Shown here: positions 38,001 to 53,000 of the stretch, piece after piece | Layout: each line of letters opens with the position of its first letter | How positions within the stretch are numbered: the stretch's first letter is position 1 | NCBI RefSeq assembly: GCF_932526225.1 | Contig: NC_064039.1 | Location: 11,550,139-11,614,138, forward strand | DNA from: Nematostella vectensis | Lineage: Eukaryota > Cnidaria > Anthozoa > Actiniaria > Edwardsiidae | Direction of reading: 5' to 3' | Length of the DNA: 64,000 bases | The notes under the pieces: generated by a model | The model's database searches: none | What the model was told of the DNA's origin: nothing | What the model saw: only the letters and a program-made list of their open reading frames with translations | Translations under genes and position numbers: made by a program

Positions 38001-41000
38001 AGAGAGACAATACAAACCAAAGAGAGACATAATACAAACCAAAGAGAGGCATAATACAAACCAAAGAGAGACATAAAACAAACCAAAGAGAGGCATTGCA
38101 GAGTGAAATCGCAATGATATAATGTAAAGGAGTAGCTTCATACCATGCCCATCTTCTGAAAGGCTTCCGCGCGACAGATCAACGCGCGCACGTACGTGGG
38201 GTCCACGCGGATGGCGGACGTGTACTGACGGATGGCCCTTAAATAAGAAAATAAAACAAATGTTAAAGGAGAATTCAGTTTAGCTTACGTGTACTGATGG
38301 ATGACTCTTAAATAAGACAATCATTCGACAGTGAGGAGAATTCAGAAGATCAAATGGGAGGATTCACGAACACTTGTTGTGGGAACGTATGATTAAGACC
38401 AAGTTTTCCTGTATAATACATGTAGGATCATGTGGCAATGTTATAAACAGATAACGTGCTATGGCTCTGTGTGCCAGTGTTGATGTCGATGTCATGTTCA
38501 GGGACGTCGATCTTCTTACTTCTGGTAATTGCTGTGCTTGATGATGTAGATAAGCCCAATGTTGACGTAGGCTGATGCTAGCGATGGGTCCAGCCTGATA
38601 GCAGCCTCGAAATCGGGAATCGCGTCTTCCCACCTGATAACAACGAGAGATACATGAACAAGTAATTGCGAGGTGGAATCAAGGAAATATAAAGCAAACG
38701 TGACCAAAAAGAGGCCCAAGTAAAGTAATGGCGCGAGGTGGAATCGAGGAAATATACCGCGAACGTGACCATAAATAAGTCCAAGTAATCGCGAGGTGGT
38801 ATCGAGGAAATAAACAGCCCATGTGACCATAAAGAAGTCCAAGTAGTTGCGAGGCGGAGTCGAGGAAATATACAGCGAACGTGAACGAAAAGAAGTCAAA
38901 GTAATCGCTAGGTGGAATCTCGGAAATAAACAGCGAACGTGACCAAAAAGAAGTCCAAGTAATCGCGCAATGTGGAATCGAGAAAATAAACAGCACACGT
39001 GACCAAAGAGAAGTCCAAGCGATCGCGCGATGTGGACTCCATTAAACATCCAACCAGAATTTGAATTAATAATCGGGAATCAGGAATAAATGGGTGGGCT
39101 TGCACCTGGGCGTACCGTTTGAGATCGGTGTAAAGTATACCGCGGTGCATGAATGCCATCACGTTCTCCTCTGAGTCGTCCAGAAGAAGAGAGACGCTGA
39201 AATCTTGTAGCGCTCTGCGGGGATGGATCCTTGGGGCAAGCAAGGACAACACATTCTTAACATTAGCGATCAAATATACTGTATCACTGTTTAGTCCAAA
39301 GAAATCGGACATTTGAAGAAATCAAAAATATTTTTCATGAGTAAAAATATATGGAGTAATTGAAAGGAAAAACAAATTACTTCGAGTTTATTGGAGTTAA
39401 TTGCGATTATGGAGGGTTCGAGTTATCGAGATTTAATTGTATATCTGTTCAGTTAAGTTAATTTGTTAAAACATCCATCTTTTTAAGAATAAATCAACCG
39501 GATTGGACGTCAAGAGTTAACTTCCTGTATAAAATCAGTCCTTACTTTCTAAGAAAAGATCTACCGGATTGGACGTCTAGCGGTAACCTCCTATACAAAA
39601 TTAGTCATTACTTTCTAAGAATACATCCACCGGATATGACGTCTAGCGGTAACTTCCTGTACAAAATCAGTCCTTACTTTCTAAGAATACATCCACAGGA
39701 TGTGACGTCTAGCGGTAACTTCCTGTACAAAATCAGACCTTACTTTCTAAGAATACACCCGCGTTGGTAGAAAGCCACCGCGTTGTCCGGATTATAGTGC
39801 ACCCCCGCTGCTAGATCTGGTAAGGCCTTGCTGAACTGACCCTGTCAACAATTACACGAAGGTTAAAGTCCATGATCCTACTTCCCTTTCTGATGAACCA
39901 AGGTACAGGGGAGGGGTAAGTCGTTACCAGGGGGAGGGGTGGGTACTTACCATTTTAGCAAAGACTGTTCCTCTATATAACTATAGGCACGGGAATCCTG
40001 ATTTACTAGGGAAGGGGTGGGTCCTTACCATTTTTGCAAAGACTGTTCCTCTGTAAGTGTAGGCACGGGAGTCCTGAGGGTCCTGTTCCAGGATTTCCGT
40101 GAAGTCATTCACTGCACCAGTCCAATTCCTGGAAAAGAAAAAGGGCACCTGACGATGACAGGAAAGAATATACAAATAAAAAGGTAGAGATAATGATACG
40201 AGGATACTTTTTTAAATCAATAGATAGTGAAATGACAATAAAATTGAGAACAAAACGTCTGAGAAATCGACCAAATTTATCACTTTTACTTAACTATTAC
40301 AATGAGTGGACCAGTACTCAACTCGAATTTTCATTTTCCAGACGAATAAGGAAGTACTCGCTTGAGTTGTTAGTCTACTCACTCGTTGTTGAATCGGTAC
40401 ATGCCGATCTCGAACATGGCCTCTGTCTTGCTCGGCAGCAAACGTGACGCGATCTTGTAGTCTTCCAAAGCGAGAAGCATATCCCCACGCTAGACAAACA
40501 TGACATATATAGAATCAAAGACAGAACACAGCACTTATTATGACATGGAAAGCTTAGTATAAACCCGGTAACATTAACAACGCTGGCATAGTCCAAACAT
40601 CTGTCAGTCCTCGCTTGACCAGGGTGACGATGCAAGATAGGGCCTGAATCAAAACAACGCTTGTGTGGACCTAGGTCGCCTGTGCGAGCATACTATGTTG
40701 CGTCAAGGTCGACCACGGCTGTGCCTAGCCCAGCTTTCCACGAGACAAAGAAACCGGTAAATGATTCACCTAAGGCACTATTTATAGGTCGCGCCCCTGC
40801 CTTGCCAAATCTAATTATTTGATTGAGCTCATGAAGAGTTAGACATCTGAATCAATTATTCGGCTAGTTCGGCACGCCAGTCGTGTAATGGCAAAAGTAT
40901 GACACCCATTAAAACGTCGAGCTTTTGATTAAATAAATCAAATACCATAGTTATTTTGATATTGTGCAACAGGAACCCAACATCAAGTCATTTTTTTACT

Positions 41001-44000
41001 CCTCGCAACCTATTGAGCGCGACTCACGTCTGAATAAACGTTGAGCCCAATGCATTTGTGTCGATGCAAATAGACAAATAAATTCGGCACGGCAGGAGCG
41101 CTAGGCGCAAATCGTGTCTAAATCAGACTGTGCTTTGGGAAGTGTCTTCTAACCTGATGTAAACAGCGTATTATTGGTTTGCAATACTTTTCTCCTTCGG
41201 TCCCCTACCTCTCCCTCTATCAACCTATATCGACCCCTTCCCTCCCCTTCACCTCCCTCCAACTTCTTCCCATCCAGCCTTTCCTCTCTTCTGTTAAAAT
41301 TGATAAGGGTATTACCATTTTAAACATGGCTGCTCGCTGGTAGTACGTCTCGACATCATTGGGGTTCAGCTTGATAGCCTGTTCGTAAAAATAAGAGTAC
41401 AAATCTAGTTAGGAAATGTATTACAATGGAATGCAAGCAAAGTAAGAGTTACTAAAGTACGAGAATAGAGACCAAAATAAGACAGGTACGGGATGATTGA
41501 CGAGGAGAAGTTAATATAAACATAGTCGTGACTAACCTGAGAATAGTTAACGATGGCCATGGTGGCGTCGCCTTCTTGTCGATATAGCTCCGCCCTGGAA
41601 TAAAAGTGATGAATGAAAGTCACCATGCAATGGGTATTCGTGCAAATATAAAGAAAATGGTTACCTGCACCTTCAAAAGAGATCTCAATATTCTATCAAA
41701 GCAGAGTAAAAATTCCTTGAATCTATTTGGACAATTCCATTAACAGACAAAAAATTTGTCAGTTTTAAGGTGTCCTGCGCCCGCGAGCATAGAAAAAAAT
41801 TCATTTTCATCACTAGGGCATGGATAAAGAGATCCCGCAGCTTGAAGGAAGCTCTCCTAGAAATAGTCCTCATTACAAACGAGGTGGCTTACCGTGACCT
41901 GTATGCCCGTGCCTGGCTACTGCTGTGCTTGATAATAAACGTCAGATCGTCCAAGGCGGCCTACAAGATATGACAGGACCAATGAGGGAAGATAGTCCAT
42001 GTACAAGACCTTAATGAGGTGAAGATGGTCCATAGACAAGACCTCAATAAGGTTTAAATAGTTCACGGACAAGACCTCAATGAGGCGTAGAAATTTAATC
42101 GACAAGACCTTAATAAGGTGTAGATTGTTTATGGACAAGGCCTCAATGAGGCGTAGATAGTTCATGGACAAGACCTCAATGAGGTGTAGATAGCTCATGG
42201 ACAAGACCTCAATGAGACGTAGATAGTTCATGGACAAGACCTCAATGAGACGTAGATAGTTCATGGACAAGGCCTCAATGAGGCGTAGATAGTTCATGGA
42301 CAAGACCTCAATGAGACGTAGATAGTTCATGGACAAGACCCTAATTGAGATGTAGATAGTTCATGGACAAGACCGCAATGAGGCGTAGATAGTTCATGAA
42401 CAAGACCCCAATGAGGTGTAGATAGTTCATGGACAAGACCTCAATGAGGTGTAAATAGTTCATGGGCAAGACCTCAATGAGGCGTAGATAGTTCTGAACA
42501 AGACCCCAATGAGGTGTAAATAGTTCATGGACAAGACCCATTTGAGGTGTAGATAGTTCATGGACAAGACCTCAATGAGGCGTAGATAGTTCATGGACAA
42601 GACCTCAATGAGGCGTAGATAGTTCATGGACAAGACCTTAATTGAGATGTAGATAGTTCATGGACAAGACCCCAAAGGGGTGTAGATAGTCCACGGACAA
42701 GACCCCATTGAGGTGTAGATAGTTCATGGACAAGACCTCAATGAGGCGTAGATAGTTTATGGACAAGACCTCAATGAGGCGTAGATAGTTCATGGACAAG
42801 ACCCCATTGAGGTGTAGATAGTTCATGGACAAGACCTCAATGAGGCGTAGATAGTTCATGGACAAGACATTAATTGAGATGTAGATAGTTCATGGACAAG
42901 ACCTCCAAGGGGTCTTGACTATCTACGACTCATTGAGGTCTTGTCCATGAACTATTTACACCTCATTGCGGTCTTGTCCATGAGCTATTTACACCTCATT
43001 GAGGTCTTGTCCATGAACTATTTACACCTCATTGGGGTCTTGTTCATGAACTATCTACGCCTCATTGCGGTCTTGTCCATGAGCTATCTACAAGACCTGA
43101 ATAAGGCGTAGATAGTTCATGGACAAGACATTAATTGAGATGTAGATAGTTCATGGACAAGACCCCAATGAGGTGTAGATAGTCCATGGACAAGACCCTA
43201 ATTGAGATGTAGATAGTTCATGGACAAGACCCTAATTGAGATGTAGATAGTTCATGGACAAGACCGCAATGAGGCGTAGATAGTTCATGAACAAGACCCT
43301 AATGAGGTGTAAATAGTTCATGGACAAGACCTCAATGAGCGGTAGATAGTTCATGGACAAGACCTCAATGAGGCGTAGACATTTCATCGACAAGACCTTA
43401 ATGAGGTGTAGATAGTTCATGGACAAGACCTTAATTGAGATGTAGATAGTTCATGGACAAGACCGCAATGAGCCGTAGATAGTTCATGAACAAGACCCCA
43501 ATGAGGTGTAGATAGTTCATGGGCAAGACCTCAATGAGGTGTAGATAGTACATGGACAAGGCGTAGATAGTTCATGGACAAGGCGTAGATAGTTCATGAA
43601 CAAGGCGTAGATAGTTCATGGACAAGGCGTAGATAGCTCATGAACAAGGAGTAGATAGTTCATGGACAAGGCGTAGATAGTTCATGGACAAGGCGTAGAT
43701 AATTCATGGACAAGGAGTAGATAGTTCATAGACAATGCGTAGATAGCTGTGGATACCTGTGCCGTACCTTTTTGTTGTTTTGTAGCAAATAGAGTAGATG
43801 TCTGTGCCAGTATGCATCCAGTAGCATGTTCTCCAGCTCAATTGCTCTACAAACACACGAGGGTTATTGGTATAATTGTAAAACATATGCTAGTTATGGT
43901 AAGAGAAGTCCAAGAAAAGAATGTATCGAACTCACTTGTTCAAGTCGTCCCAGGCTTTTTTCAGCTCCCCAACCTAAAAATTAAGGTCAAAAGATGCAAC

Positions 44001-47000
44001 ATTTGTGTAATACACCACTGGGTGTATGACCAAGTGCGTATACACCTTACGATGGATGGCCCCTCCCCAGCAGTCTCCCCGCCACTGGGCGTATGACCAA
44101 GTGCGTACACACCTTACGATGAATGGCCCCCCGCCGGCAGAGGTACATGGCGAGAGTCTCCCTCTTCTCTGTCCCCTCAATAAGTACGTCAAGTTTGTCT
44201 GCTTCTTCCTTCAGGGCCTGAGGTCAAAATGAAACTTTTAGTAAAAAAAAATACAGACAGGATATCCTGGCTTGAGGGCAAAATGAGAAAAACGGCCTGA
44301 GGACCAAAGTACACATTAGCAAAAGACAATAAAACAGCCTGATGACAAAATGGCACTTTGAACAAAGCACAACAACGCTCAACAACACAACAACTTTTTT
44401 TTTGCCTTATGACAAAATGAGACTACGAGAAACAAACAACCAAAAATCGAATCTCTTAAGTCTTTCATCACCATTACGCCCTGAGACGCCTGTAAAATAT
44501 AGGCCCAACTCCAAAACGTCAGAAATGCAAACTGAACATCACCAGACCCGGATACTTATAGATTCCTCCAAGGCATAGACGACCTTCAAAAGCGCATCTA
44601 AGCAATGTAATAGAATTGACTCTTTTGTCAAAATATCAACCTTGATTTCTGACCAATTCATAAACAAATGCTTAAACTCACCAAAAAAGACACAAAATTC
44701 CGAACTACAAATAGAGACAAGCAAACACAGATCACAAATAGATACCTTTATTGCGCTCCATCAGGTCCCATTTTACAGCAATCAGTCACAATAATCAATG
44801 CTAGAACCTCCATTTGAAGCGAGTCACCATGTTTAGCCTATTTTGCATGCCTGCACTGCATCATTGGAAACACCTTGACAGACCGGCGGGCAATCTCCTC
44901 CCCCACAATCATAACAGTTTTTTGCCCCGAAGCCAAACAAAACATTTCCAGGTCCAAGGAACCCAGAATAAGCCTGAAAACAATTTTTGAATAAGGTTGG
45001 GTAGCAAAGATGGCCCACATTGGAGAGTATGAGGCCATTCACTAGAAAATTCCTTTCTCACTTGGCGAAGCCCAGACAAGGAATTATCCCATTGAATCAA
45101 CCTCAGCGTGCAAACATCCATCAGCACAGCATTAATTATGCCCAAATAGACTTTATGATGTCCTAAGGCACTCTCCAGGTGTGAAAAAGCTGTAATTTTT
45201 AAGCAAATTACAAGCAAAACTGTTGTAAGCAACAGGCTGTAGCAGTGCCGTCGCTAGAAAGAAAAGGCACTGCAGTGCATTGTTAGAAACTTCAAGACAT
45301 ACCGTCTTGGGTCAGCGGTAGCTTAGCTTAACTGGTAGTGTTGGACTTGAAATAGGGGGGAGGTTTCTGTTTTCAGTCTGTTTTTCTTACAATGTTGCTC
45401 AAAAGTACCCAGGAGTGAACTTCAAGGCATACCGTCTTGGGTCAGCGGTAGCTTAGCTTAACTGGTAGTGCTGGACTTGAAATAGGCGGGGGAGGTTTCT
45501 GTTTTCAGTCTGTTTTTCTTACCATTTTGATCAAAAGTACCTAGGAGTGAAAGGGTTAAGGTTGCAAGAAAAAGGAGTGACTTGCACTTGCACAGAAAAG
45601 AGGCATTACTAACCATGTACAGTTCGTAGTTGGTACTGCTGATCTCGGGTTCTATTACTTGAACTTTGTCTAGTATAGCACTGTTAACGACGGTCCCACT
45701 TGACTTACTGCAAGAACAAAAAATGCAGTAGCTAAACTTCTACTCAGTGTCACACAATCAATGCCACCTGATCTAAAGACACGTCACGAATGAACGTCAC
45801 AAACTACGTCAAACGATCACTCAACTTGGAAAAAAAAACCTCACGTAACTGTGTCACACAATAAATGCTATGCCACTTGGTCTAGAGAAGTTGTGTCACG
45901 CATGAACGTCACAAAATTACGATACATTATCACGATCACTCAAATCGGTCTAGGAAAGAAACGTCACGTAAATACGTTGAACCATAAAGGACTTGTAACT
46001 TGGCATCACGAAACGACACACACCACCACTGTCACAAAATTTACGTCACACAACTTGGGGTCAAGCAAGGCTTACCTCGCTCCAGTAGGCGCCCGAGGTG
46101 ACGTGGTGCTCATTAAATCGACTGGGAATGAAATTGGAGTACGTTTATTGAGTCATAACGGAGTATGACAATGTGCAGTTACAAAAATATTATCCGCTTC
46201 CTCTACCTCCTCCTCAATAGGAAAATTTCAAAGCTGGTTCCCGGGAGTGATAAACAAACTGTTTTCCCCGTAAAATCACTCAGGGGTTGAGATAGTGGAA
46301 AGAGAGGCATTCTTCGTCAGCTTATATTGTTTATTTTCTGGCCAATTTTGTTGATTGAATTTTTTCGTGGCTTGGCTGTGTTTCTGTAACCATCGCTGCT
46401 TTGCTTGGTATTTTTTAGAAGGAAAATTTGGCTGACCCCTCATGAATGAATTCTTAGAAATCTATTTGTGTCATGTTATCATTTGTGCTTGTGAACTCTG
46501 GGTCATTATGGTTTTGGCAATTTCGGCCATTTCTGAAGCATTTGGTTTTGACCTTAATGCTGCTAATATCTTACATTGGATTTGTGGTGATGCTGTGCTT
46601 GGAGGGTAGACTTCGTCGAACCATTTGTACCAGTACTGCTCCCTCACCCAATCATACTCATCCAAGACAGGCCTGGCCATTCACAAACACAAGTTACACG
46701 AAATGACAACACTGTCAATTTAATGGGTAGGGCAGTGCGACAGAGCAAAAAAAAATGGCATGAATTTCTTCAATTCTCAAGCTCAAGATTCCGCATACAA
46801 GGAGTTCCTCTGACCAAATATGAAATCTAGAAATGAAAGATATGAAATCTAGATATTAGCAAGCAAATTGGGCTTGATTTTTTATCAGAGCCCGACTTCT
46901 CCCTAAAACGAGGAGAATTAATACTTTGAACATTTGAATAAGACTAATCCATTCGAATAAAACACCTTTTGATATGATGGTTTACATAACATAAGGAACC

Positions 47001-50000
47001 TCTATGCAGAAATTTAAGCTTACCCAAATTAACCAGACCTTATTTTGGAGAAACTTGCCATTTTTTTTTTTTTGCTCTGTCGGGCAGTGCTAGTAATGAT
47101 GTAATGAGGGTGATAATAGCAATAATATAATACAATAGTAAAATGCAATAATATAATAATATCTCCCTACCCCACTGAGTTCTCTTTCACAAACTCATTA
47201 AAGTCCAGCAGAGAAGGCAAGCTCTTGCCTCTTTTGACCCCGGATGTGTTACAACTGAAATGAAACAGTCACCTCAAATAATATCACCTATTATAATATA
47301 AATCTTGGTACAGACAACCACAAGTACAGATAACATTTAGGCGAGAAAGAACATCGTCCGCGTTTGTATACTTCAATAATGAGGGTTAATGTTGGTACAG
47401 GTGTTAAAATCGTTGTTTCTATCATTCCACCAACGTTTTTCAAGTGTTCACAAACTGGTAAAAAATGCGCTTTATAACCAAATGGACGGAGTGTTCGACT
47501 CATCATCGTGCGAAATTAACCGGTGATATTTTCTCAAATAACTTAAAGGTATATGTTCGGTACCTGTCTTTAATTGATTGCAGCAACGTCTGAGCCTTGA
47601 CCAGCCACTGGCCTCGTAACAGGGACAATGTGTGAAAGGAGCGAGACCTGAAATACATCATTTCTTTAAAATATAAACTTCTGTAGTGCACGCGTTTGCA
47701 CTCTTTTATGACCTGATACGGCAAAATGACGTCACAGTCATGTTATACACGTGTTTTTGACAAAAAGACGCCATTGTCATGTTATACACGTGTTTGCACT
47801 CTGTTATGACCTTATAAGGCAAAAAGACGTCACGGTCATGTTATACACGTGTTTGCACTCTGTTGTGACCTTATAAGGCAAAAAGACGTCACGGTCATGT
47901 TATACACGTGTTTGCACTCTGTTGTGACCTTACATGGCAAAAAGGCGTCACGGTCATGTTATACACGTGTTTGCACTCTGTTGTGACCTTACATGGCAAA
48001 AAGGCGTCACGGTCATGTTATACACGTGTTTGCACTCTGTTGTGACCTTACATGGCAAAAAGACGTCACGGTCATGTTATACACGTGTTTGCACTCTGTT
48101 GTGACCTTACATGGCAAAAAGACGTCACGGTCATGTTATACACGTGTTTGCACTCTGTTGTGACCTAACATGGCAAAAAGACGTCACGGTCATGTTATAC
48201 ACGTGTTTGCACTCTGTTGTGACCTTACATGGCAAAAAGGCGTCACGGTCATGTTATACACGTGTTTGCACTCTGTTGTGACCTTACATGGCAAAAAGGC
48301 GTCACGGTCATGTTATACACGTGTTTGCACTCTGTTGTGACCTTACATGGCAAAAAGACGTCACGGTCATGTTATACACGTGTTTGCACTCTGTTGTGAC
48401 CTTACATGGCAAAAAGACGTCACGGTCATGTTATACACGTGTTTGCACTCTGTTGTGACCTTACATGGCAAAAAGGCGTCACGGTCATGTTATACACGTG
48501 TTTGCACTCTGTTGTGACCTTACATGGCATAAAGACGTCACGGTCATGTTATACACTTGTTTGCACTCTGTTGTGACCTTACATGGCATAAAGACGTCAC
48601 GGTCATGTTATACACGTGTTTGCATTCTGTTGTGACCTTATAAGGCAAAAAGACGTCACGGTCATGTTATACACGTGTTTGCACCCTGTGACCTTACATG
48701 GCTTGGTCATGTCAAAATGCTACTGACCGTGTGATTTTATGTGCTGGTTGCATTTTGAATTCACTGATTCGCTGTTCTCTATCCTGCAAAGAAAATGTCA
48801 AGTAAGAAAGTAAAAGAAAATGACAGCTAGTGAATAAAGAAATGAACATGAGGAAAAATCTTTGCTTTGCACCACAACACGTTCTCTCAAATGAAACAAC
48901 ATTTTTCCTTACCAGTTGCCTCACAGACTTCCTTTTTTGCTTCCGTTTAAAAGGTTTCCTATCAAGACAGCAATGAAAGTTAGGCTTTGACAATGAGACA
49001 TCAACTTGACTTTCAATTAGACTTGCATTTTTGGCATTTTGGGCGGTCGGCTGACGCCTGTAGCAAGGCTGGTTGCTGTGGTGACTGACATGGATTCTGT
49101 TTCTGTCTGGACGTCATCGCTGTCACCGTTTGTCCTGTGAAAGTCTGAAAATAAGATATAAGTCTGCTATGGTACCTTGCTTGATTGAGAATGATATTCC
49201 AGCCTGTTAACTTACAGCCGATCTTCAAAAGGTTGTTCATCTAAAAAAGACATTCCCAATGTTCCAAATGTCCCGTGACCCTTTACATGTGTAGAATGAC
49301 CGTAGTGTTACAGACTGTTACACTGGACTGTTTGCTTAGCGTGCTAAATTCAATTCTTCCAAAAATGTGAATATATTTACGAGTCACGTGACAGTGCCAG
49401 TTAGGTGTACAATCGTTTCAATATTAATTGCATAATAAAAACCTAATATCAAAAAAATAGCAGTTGTCCTGAGTGAGTTAGCAGGCATAACTTTAAGGAC
49501 TGTTGCCGATGGGCAATGTACCTATGCACAATGGCACCGGCAAATGTGCCTGTCGGGTGGGCTTACGTGAGATGGATGCACCTTGTAAAATCTTTTTTTA
49601 AGCTCTAGTAGGACCTCTATAAAACGAAACATGGGAAATCTACTTAAAAAGAATTATTTGCAACACATTTAATTTGAACTTAAATATTGCAATGCTGATC
49701 GCTAAAGAAAGATTTTAGCTGAAATAGCTTTATAGATCACTGAATGTGTCAACATTAAGGAAACCCCTGACAAAAGGTATTAAACTACCAAGTCACCTTA
49801 TTTTAAAATGAAAAACAATAAACTTACCTAATACGGTGCAATCTCAAACAAATAAATTAACTAGTATGGTGCTAATTCGTACAATAAATATATCTAATAT
49901 GGTAATAAGTCAAACAATAACTTACCTTATATGGTGCTAAGTCAAACAATAACTTACCTTATATGGCGCCAAGTCAAACAATAAACTTACCTAATATGGT

Positions 50001-53000
50001 GCTATGTGAACGTACGGATTCCCGCTCTCCCTGACAAGAGAGACAAAAGGGCGTTTTTTATATACAGTAGCTACAATGCTACGCGTACTCCTGTTGATTA
50101 TTAATGGTCCCTTCATCGCCTTTTGCCATAAAACAATTCTCAGGTCCATAACTTTCCTTATAGACTCGTTCGATAAGTGGTATACCGCACTAGACCATCC
50201 CCACTCCCCCCCCCCCAAAAAAAAAAAACTTTCTCAATATTTGATAATTTTTCTATGCGTCCACTACTCATTTTCCTTGTATTTACAGGCTCGTTCAATA
50301 GAAATCGAGGAGTGAAGTCCCATTGTGGGCGGGTACTCAGAAGCTGCTTCTATTCTACAACCCATGATCAAAATGTTATGAAGTCACAATCAATGTTTTA
50401 TTTGTCTTCTTTGGCTTATAATCAAAAGTATCATCACATCAGATGCAAAAGTACTGAGGGTTTCAATAGTTTGTCCCAAGCCAAATTATGGATAACTGAA
50501 GTATGCATACAGCAAGCTTTTCCGTGAGTCTCTGTTTAAATATTGGGAAAGCGTGAAAAATTGCGCATTAATACCGTTGTTCTACTCTTGTCACGTGATT
50601 TGCGACTTGATGTTTTGTCATCTTCTCCGCCATTCTCATCCTGTTCATCTAGCTCTTGCTCTTTATTCCTTATTGCAGCAATCACGTCTTTCTGGTAATT
50701 GAGCTGTAAAACATAAATTGGTGTAAGGGTCACTTCGAAGATTATAAGAACCCCTTGTTGGCTATGAGCACGCCGAGCCAGCCATCCTCTTTGGTGTATT
50801 GTTATTATCATTTTTATTACACAATTACTACTATAAAAATAAGAACTATTATAACATTTTCATTAATGAGAACTATCATTACATTTACTTTTTTTCATCA
50901 TCATTATTTATTCTTTATGATCATCAACATTTCTATTTACATTATCATTTTCATCATCATTATCATCATCATCATCATTTATATTACCATTGTCATTTTC
51001 ATCATCATCATCATCATTTATATTACCATTGTCTTTTTCATCATCATCATCATTTATATTACCATTGTCATTTTCATCATCATCATCATTTATATTACCA
51101 TTGTCATTTTCATCAATATCATAATCATATTATTATTATTATCATTTGTAGTGACTACCTCCCTTATGCTCGTGTCATAGCCTGAAGCAACTTTCAGCTC
51201 CAGCTTTTCTGAGTCCCAGTCCAAAAGAGGTTCTGAGTATGCTCGCCTGTAACCAAGAAAACAGTGAAAACCCAAACTCAAGGTCAAACTGGTACTATCC
51301 CTCATAATAGGGGGACTTGCGCTAAGACGTGCCTTTTTGGGTGGCAAACTCAAAACAAATTTAACACAGAAATGACGGCGCACGTCACACCAGATAACGA
51401 CGAATAAACCTTTAAATAAAACTAAACCCTTTCTGGGAAAAAAAACCCTTTCTGGCTTTATTCGTGAGTGCTAAATAAATTGCTTTTTGTTGCTGTTATT
51501 TTGCCGCTAAAAGCCTGAGCGCGCGCTAGTTTGCCACAAAAACAGTAACGTGATCTCTTAGCGCGAGTCCCCTATTGGGCCTAATGGTTCCAAAGCATTT
51601 TAATTATAAACATACTGTACACAGACATGGGGATGAAAATAACTAGTAGTTCTCTAGGGGATTACTATTGCTGCTTCCCAATTTGTTTCAAGTTTTTTTA
51701 GAGAGCTGCACCTCACCTTAACAGAGGAGCTTCTTGTTCCTTCTCAGTGTTCTGTGGGCTGCACCTCACCTTAACAGAGGAGCTTCTTGTTCTTCCTCAG
51801 TGTTCTGTGGGCTGCACCTTACCTTAACAGAGGAGCTTCTTGTTCCTTCTCAGTGTTCTGTGGGCTGCACCTCACCTTAACAGAGGAGCTTCTTGTTCCT
51901 TCTCAGTGTTCTGTGGGCTGCACCTCACCTTAACAGAGGAGCATCTTGTTCCTTCTCAGTGTTCTGTGGGCTGTACCTTACCTTAACAGAGGAGCTTCTT
52001 GTTCCTTTTCAGTGTTCTGTGGGCTGCACCTTACTTTAACAGAGGAGCTTCTTGTTCCTTCTCAGTGTTCTGTGGGCTGCACCTCACCTTAACAGAGGAG
52101 CTTCTCGTTCCTTTTCAGTGTTCTGTGGGCTGCACCTCACCTTAACAGAGGAGCTTCTTGGTCCTTCTTAGTGTTCTGTGGGCTGCACCTCACCTTAACA
52201 GAGGAGCTTCTTGTTCCTTTTCAGTGTTCTGTGGGCTGCACCTCACCTTAACAGAGGAGCTTCTTGTTCCTTTTCAGTGTTCTGTGGGCTGCACCTCACC
52301 TTAACAGAGGAGCTTCTTGGTCCTTCTTAGTGTTCTGTGGGCTGCACCTCACCTTAACAGAGGAGCTTCTTGTTCCTTCTCAGTGTTCTGTGGGCTGCAC
52401 CTCACCTTAACAGAGGAGCTTCTTGTTCCTTTTCAGTGTTCTGTGGGCTGCACCTCACCTTAACAGAGGAGCTTCTCGTTCCTTCTCAGTGTTCTGTGGG
52501 CTGCACCTCACCTTAACAGAGGAGCTTCTTGTTCCTTCTTAGTGTTCTGTGGGCTGCACCTCACCTTAACAGAGGAGCTTCTTGTTCCTTTTCAGTGTTC
52601 TGTGGGCTGCACCTCACCTTAACAGAGGAGCTTCTTGTTCCTTCTCAGTGTTCTGTGGGCTGCACTTCACCTTAACAGAGGAGCTTCTTGTTCCTTCTCA
52701 GTGTTCTGTGGGCTGCACTTCACCTTAACAGAGGAGCTTCTTGTTCCTTCTCAGTGTTCTGTGGGCTGCACCTCACCTTAACAGAGGAGCTTCTTGTTCC
52801 TTCTCAGTGTTCTGTGGGCTGCACCTCACCTTAACAGAGGAGCTTCTCGTTCCTTCTCAGTGTTCTGTGGGCTGCACCTCACCTTAACAGAGGAGCTTCT
52901 TGTTCCTTCTCAGTGTTCTGTGGGCTGCACCTCACCTTAACAGAGGAGCTTCTTGTTCCTTTTCAGTGTTCTGTGGGCTGCACCTCACCTTAACAAAGGA

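Noticed and set aside
36869-38141. Minus-strand frames rich in SLWFVLCLSLVC resembling membrane segments
   Set aside because: Translation of the 20-22 bp intron 32 satellite; the hydrophobicity is a composition effect.
44833-45042. Minus-strand frame with several Cys (GAKNCYDCGGGDCPPVCQG) as an extra exon
   Set aside because: Exons 20 and 21 join in phase across it, it is not needed for the frame, and I recognise no domain.
45310-45345. tRNA gene suggested by an A-box-like motif
   Set aside because: No B box, acceptor stem or anticodon arm could be drawn. Kept only as a possible SINE relic within a duplication.
49991-50218. 75-codon minus-strand frame (MGGGEWGWSSAVYHLS type) as a gene
   Set aside because: It only overlaps the candidate 40-nt exon in a different frame, and its start region is a poly-G/C run.
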